Assembly: GCA_021734725.1 (NCBI GenBank)
Contig: JAIPIM010000242.1
Span: 1-6,271 of the forward strand
DNA from: Minisyncoccota bacterium
Lineage (GTDB): Bacteria > Verrucomicrobiota > Lentisphaeria > Oligosphaerales > MVZH01
Reading direction: 5' to 3'
DNA length: 6,271 bases
Shown here: positions 6,201 to 6,271 of the stretch, in pieces
How the letters are laid out: each line of letters starts with the position of its first letter
Numbering within the stretch: the first letter of the stretch is position 1
The notes under the pieces: generated by a model
Database searches by the model: none
What the model was told of the DNA's origin: nothing
The model's input: only the letters and a program-made list of their open reading frames with translations
Program-made: the position numbers and the translations under genes

Positions 6201-6229
6201 TTGACACAGCAATCCGGGTGATCTATGAT
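6201..6229 (+). promoter_or_regulatory. Strong sigma-70 promoter for a divergent gene beyond the right edge
   Basis: TTGACA (6201-6206) is a perfect -35. After exactly 17 bases comes TATGAT (6224-6229), one mismatch from the -10 consensus. A run of seven T (6182-6188) sits where an upstream A/T element would lie. The predicted start is near 6236. No coding sequence can be read in the remaining bases, so the target gene starts outside the window. The position back-to-back with the IclR gene makes that gene the likely regulatory target. Confidence 0.75.
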
Positions 6230-6236
6230 GCAAATA

Positions 6237-6250
6237 CTGAAAGCATTCAG
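6237..6250. repeat. Perfect short palindrome CTGAA-AGCA-TTCAG just after the divergent promoter
   Basis: Five-base arms flank a four-base centre, beginning about one base after the predicted transcription start. As DNA it has the size and position of a repressor operator blocking the divergent promoter. As RNA it could form a small hairpin at the 5' end of the leader. The arms are short, so chance occurrence is possible. Confidence 0.4.
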
Positions 6251-6271
6251 AAGGCTGTGTCTCCGCTACAC

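Noticed and set aside
1..6271. CRISPR array, tRNA, rRNA, insertion sequence or toxin-antitoxin pair
   Set aside because: No regularly spaced repeats, tRNA-like cloverleaf, terminal inverted repeats with a transposase, or paired small ORFs with ribosome sites were seen on either strand.

Overview
The window reads as ordinary bacterial chromosome: about 55% GC by eye, compact, with Shine-Dalgarno-led genes and clear sigma-70 style promoter signals. The lineage is not fixed by the sequence. Two corrinoid/4Fe-4S reductase-like proteins suggest an organism with anaerobic or microaerobic metabolism, and the large three-module envelope protein resembles proteins I recall from proteobacteria and PVC-type bacteria. 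I would not go further than 'Gram-negative-like, probably anaerobe-related'.

Layout. Bases 1-144 (+) are the last 47 codons of an AraC/XylS-family regulator whose body lies outside the window. It converges, with a 45-base gap, on a very large minus-strand gene (190-2994). That gene encodes an exported 934-residue protein built as: signal peptide, N-terminal domain, three copies of a ~65-residue module ending in Gly-Pro-Trp, a Tyr/Pro-rich strip, a His/Arg/Tyr-rich patch, and a ~400-residue cysteine-free charged tail. A 192-base gap, AT-rich in its central part, separates it from an upstream minus-strand cluster.

The cluster, read right to left, is: an IclR-family regulator (5295-6053); a 285-residue iron-sulphur protein (4441-5298) overlapping it by ATGA; a 183-base gap; and a 356-residue paralogue of that protein (3187-4257). 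Both paralogues belong to the QueG / reductive-dehalogenase-like superfamily (cobalamin-dependent, two 4Fe-4S clusters) but lack the QueG Asp-Tyr-His motif and any Tat signal. They are therefore better read as cytoplasmic reductases of unknown substrate than as epoxyqueuosine reductase.

Right of the IclR gene there is a near-consensus promoter pointing out of the window (6201-6229, +), followed by a short perfect palindrome. This is the usual IclR arrangement: a regulator divergent from a target gene. A 13-base string, GTCAAA..ACTGTCG with or without two extra bases, occurs both in the IclR upstream region and in the gap before the 356-residue paralogue, which suggests one regulator acts at both places. 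The working model is an IclR-controlled set of two paralogous corrinoid/Fe-S reductases plus an unseen divergent gene. The large envelope protein appears to be a separate unit.
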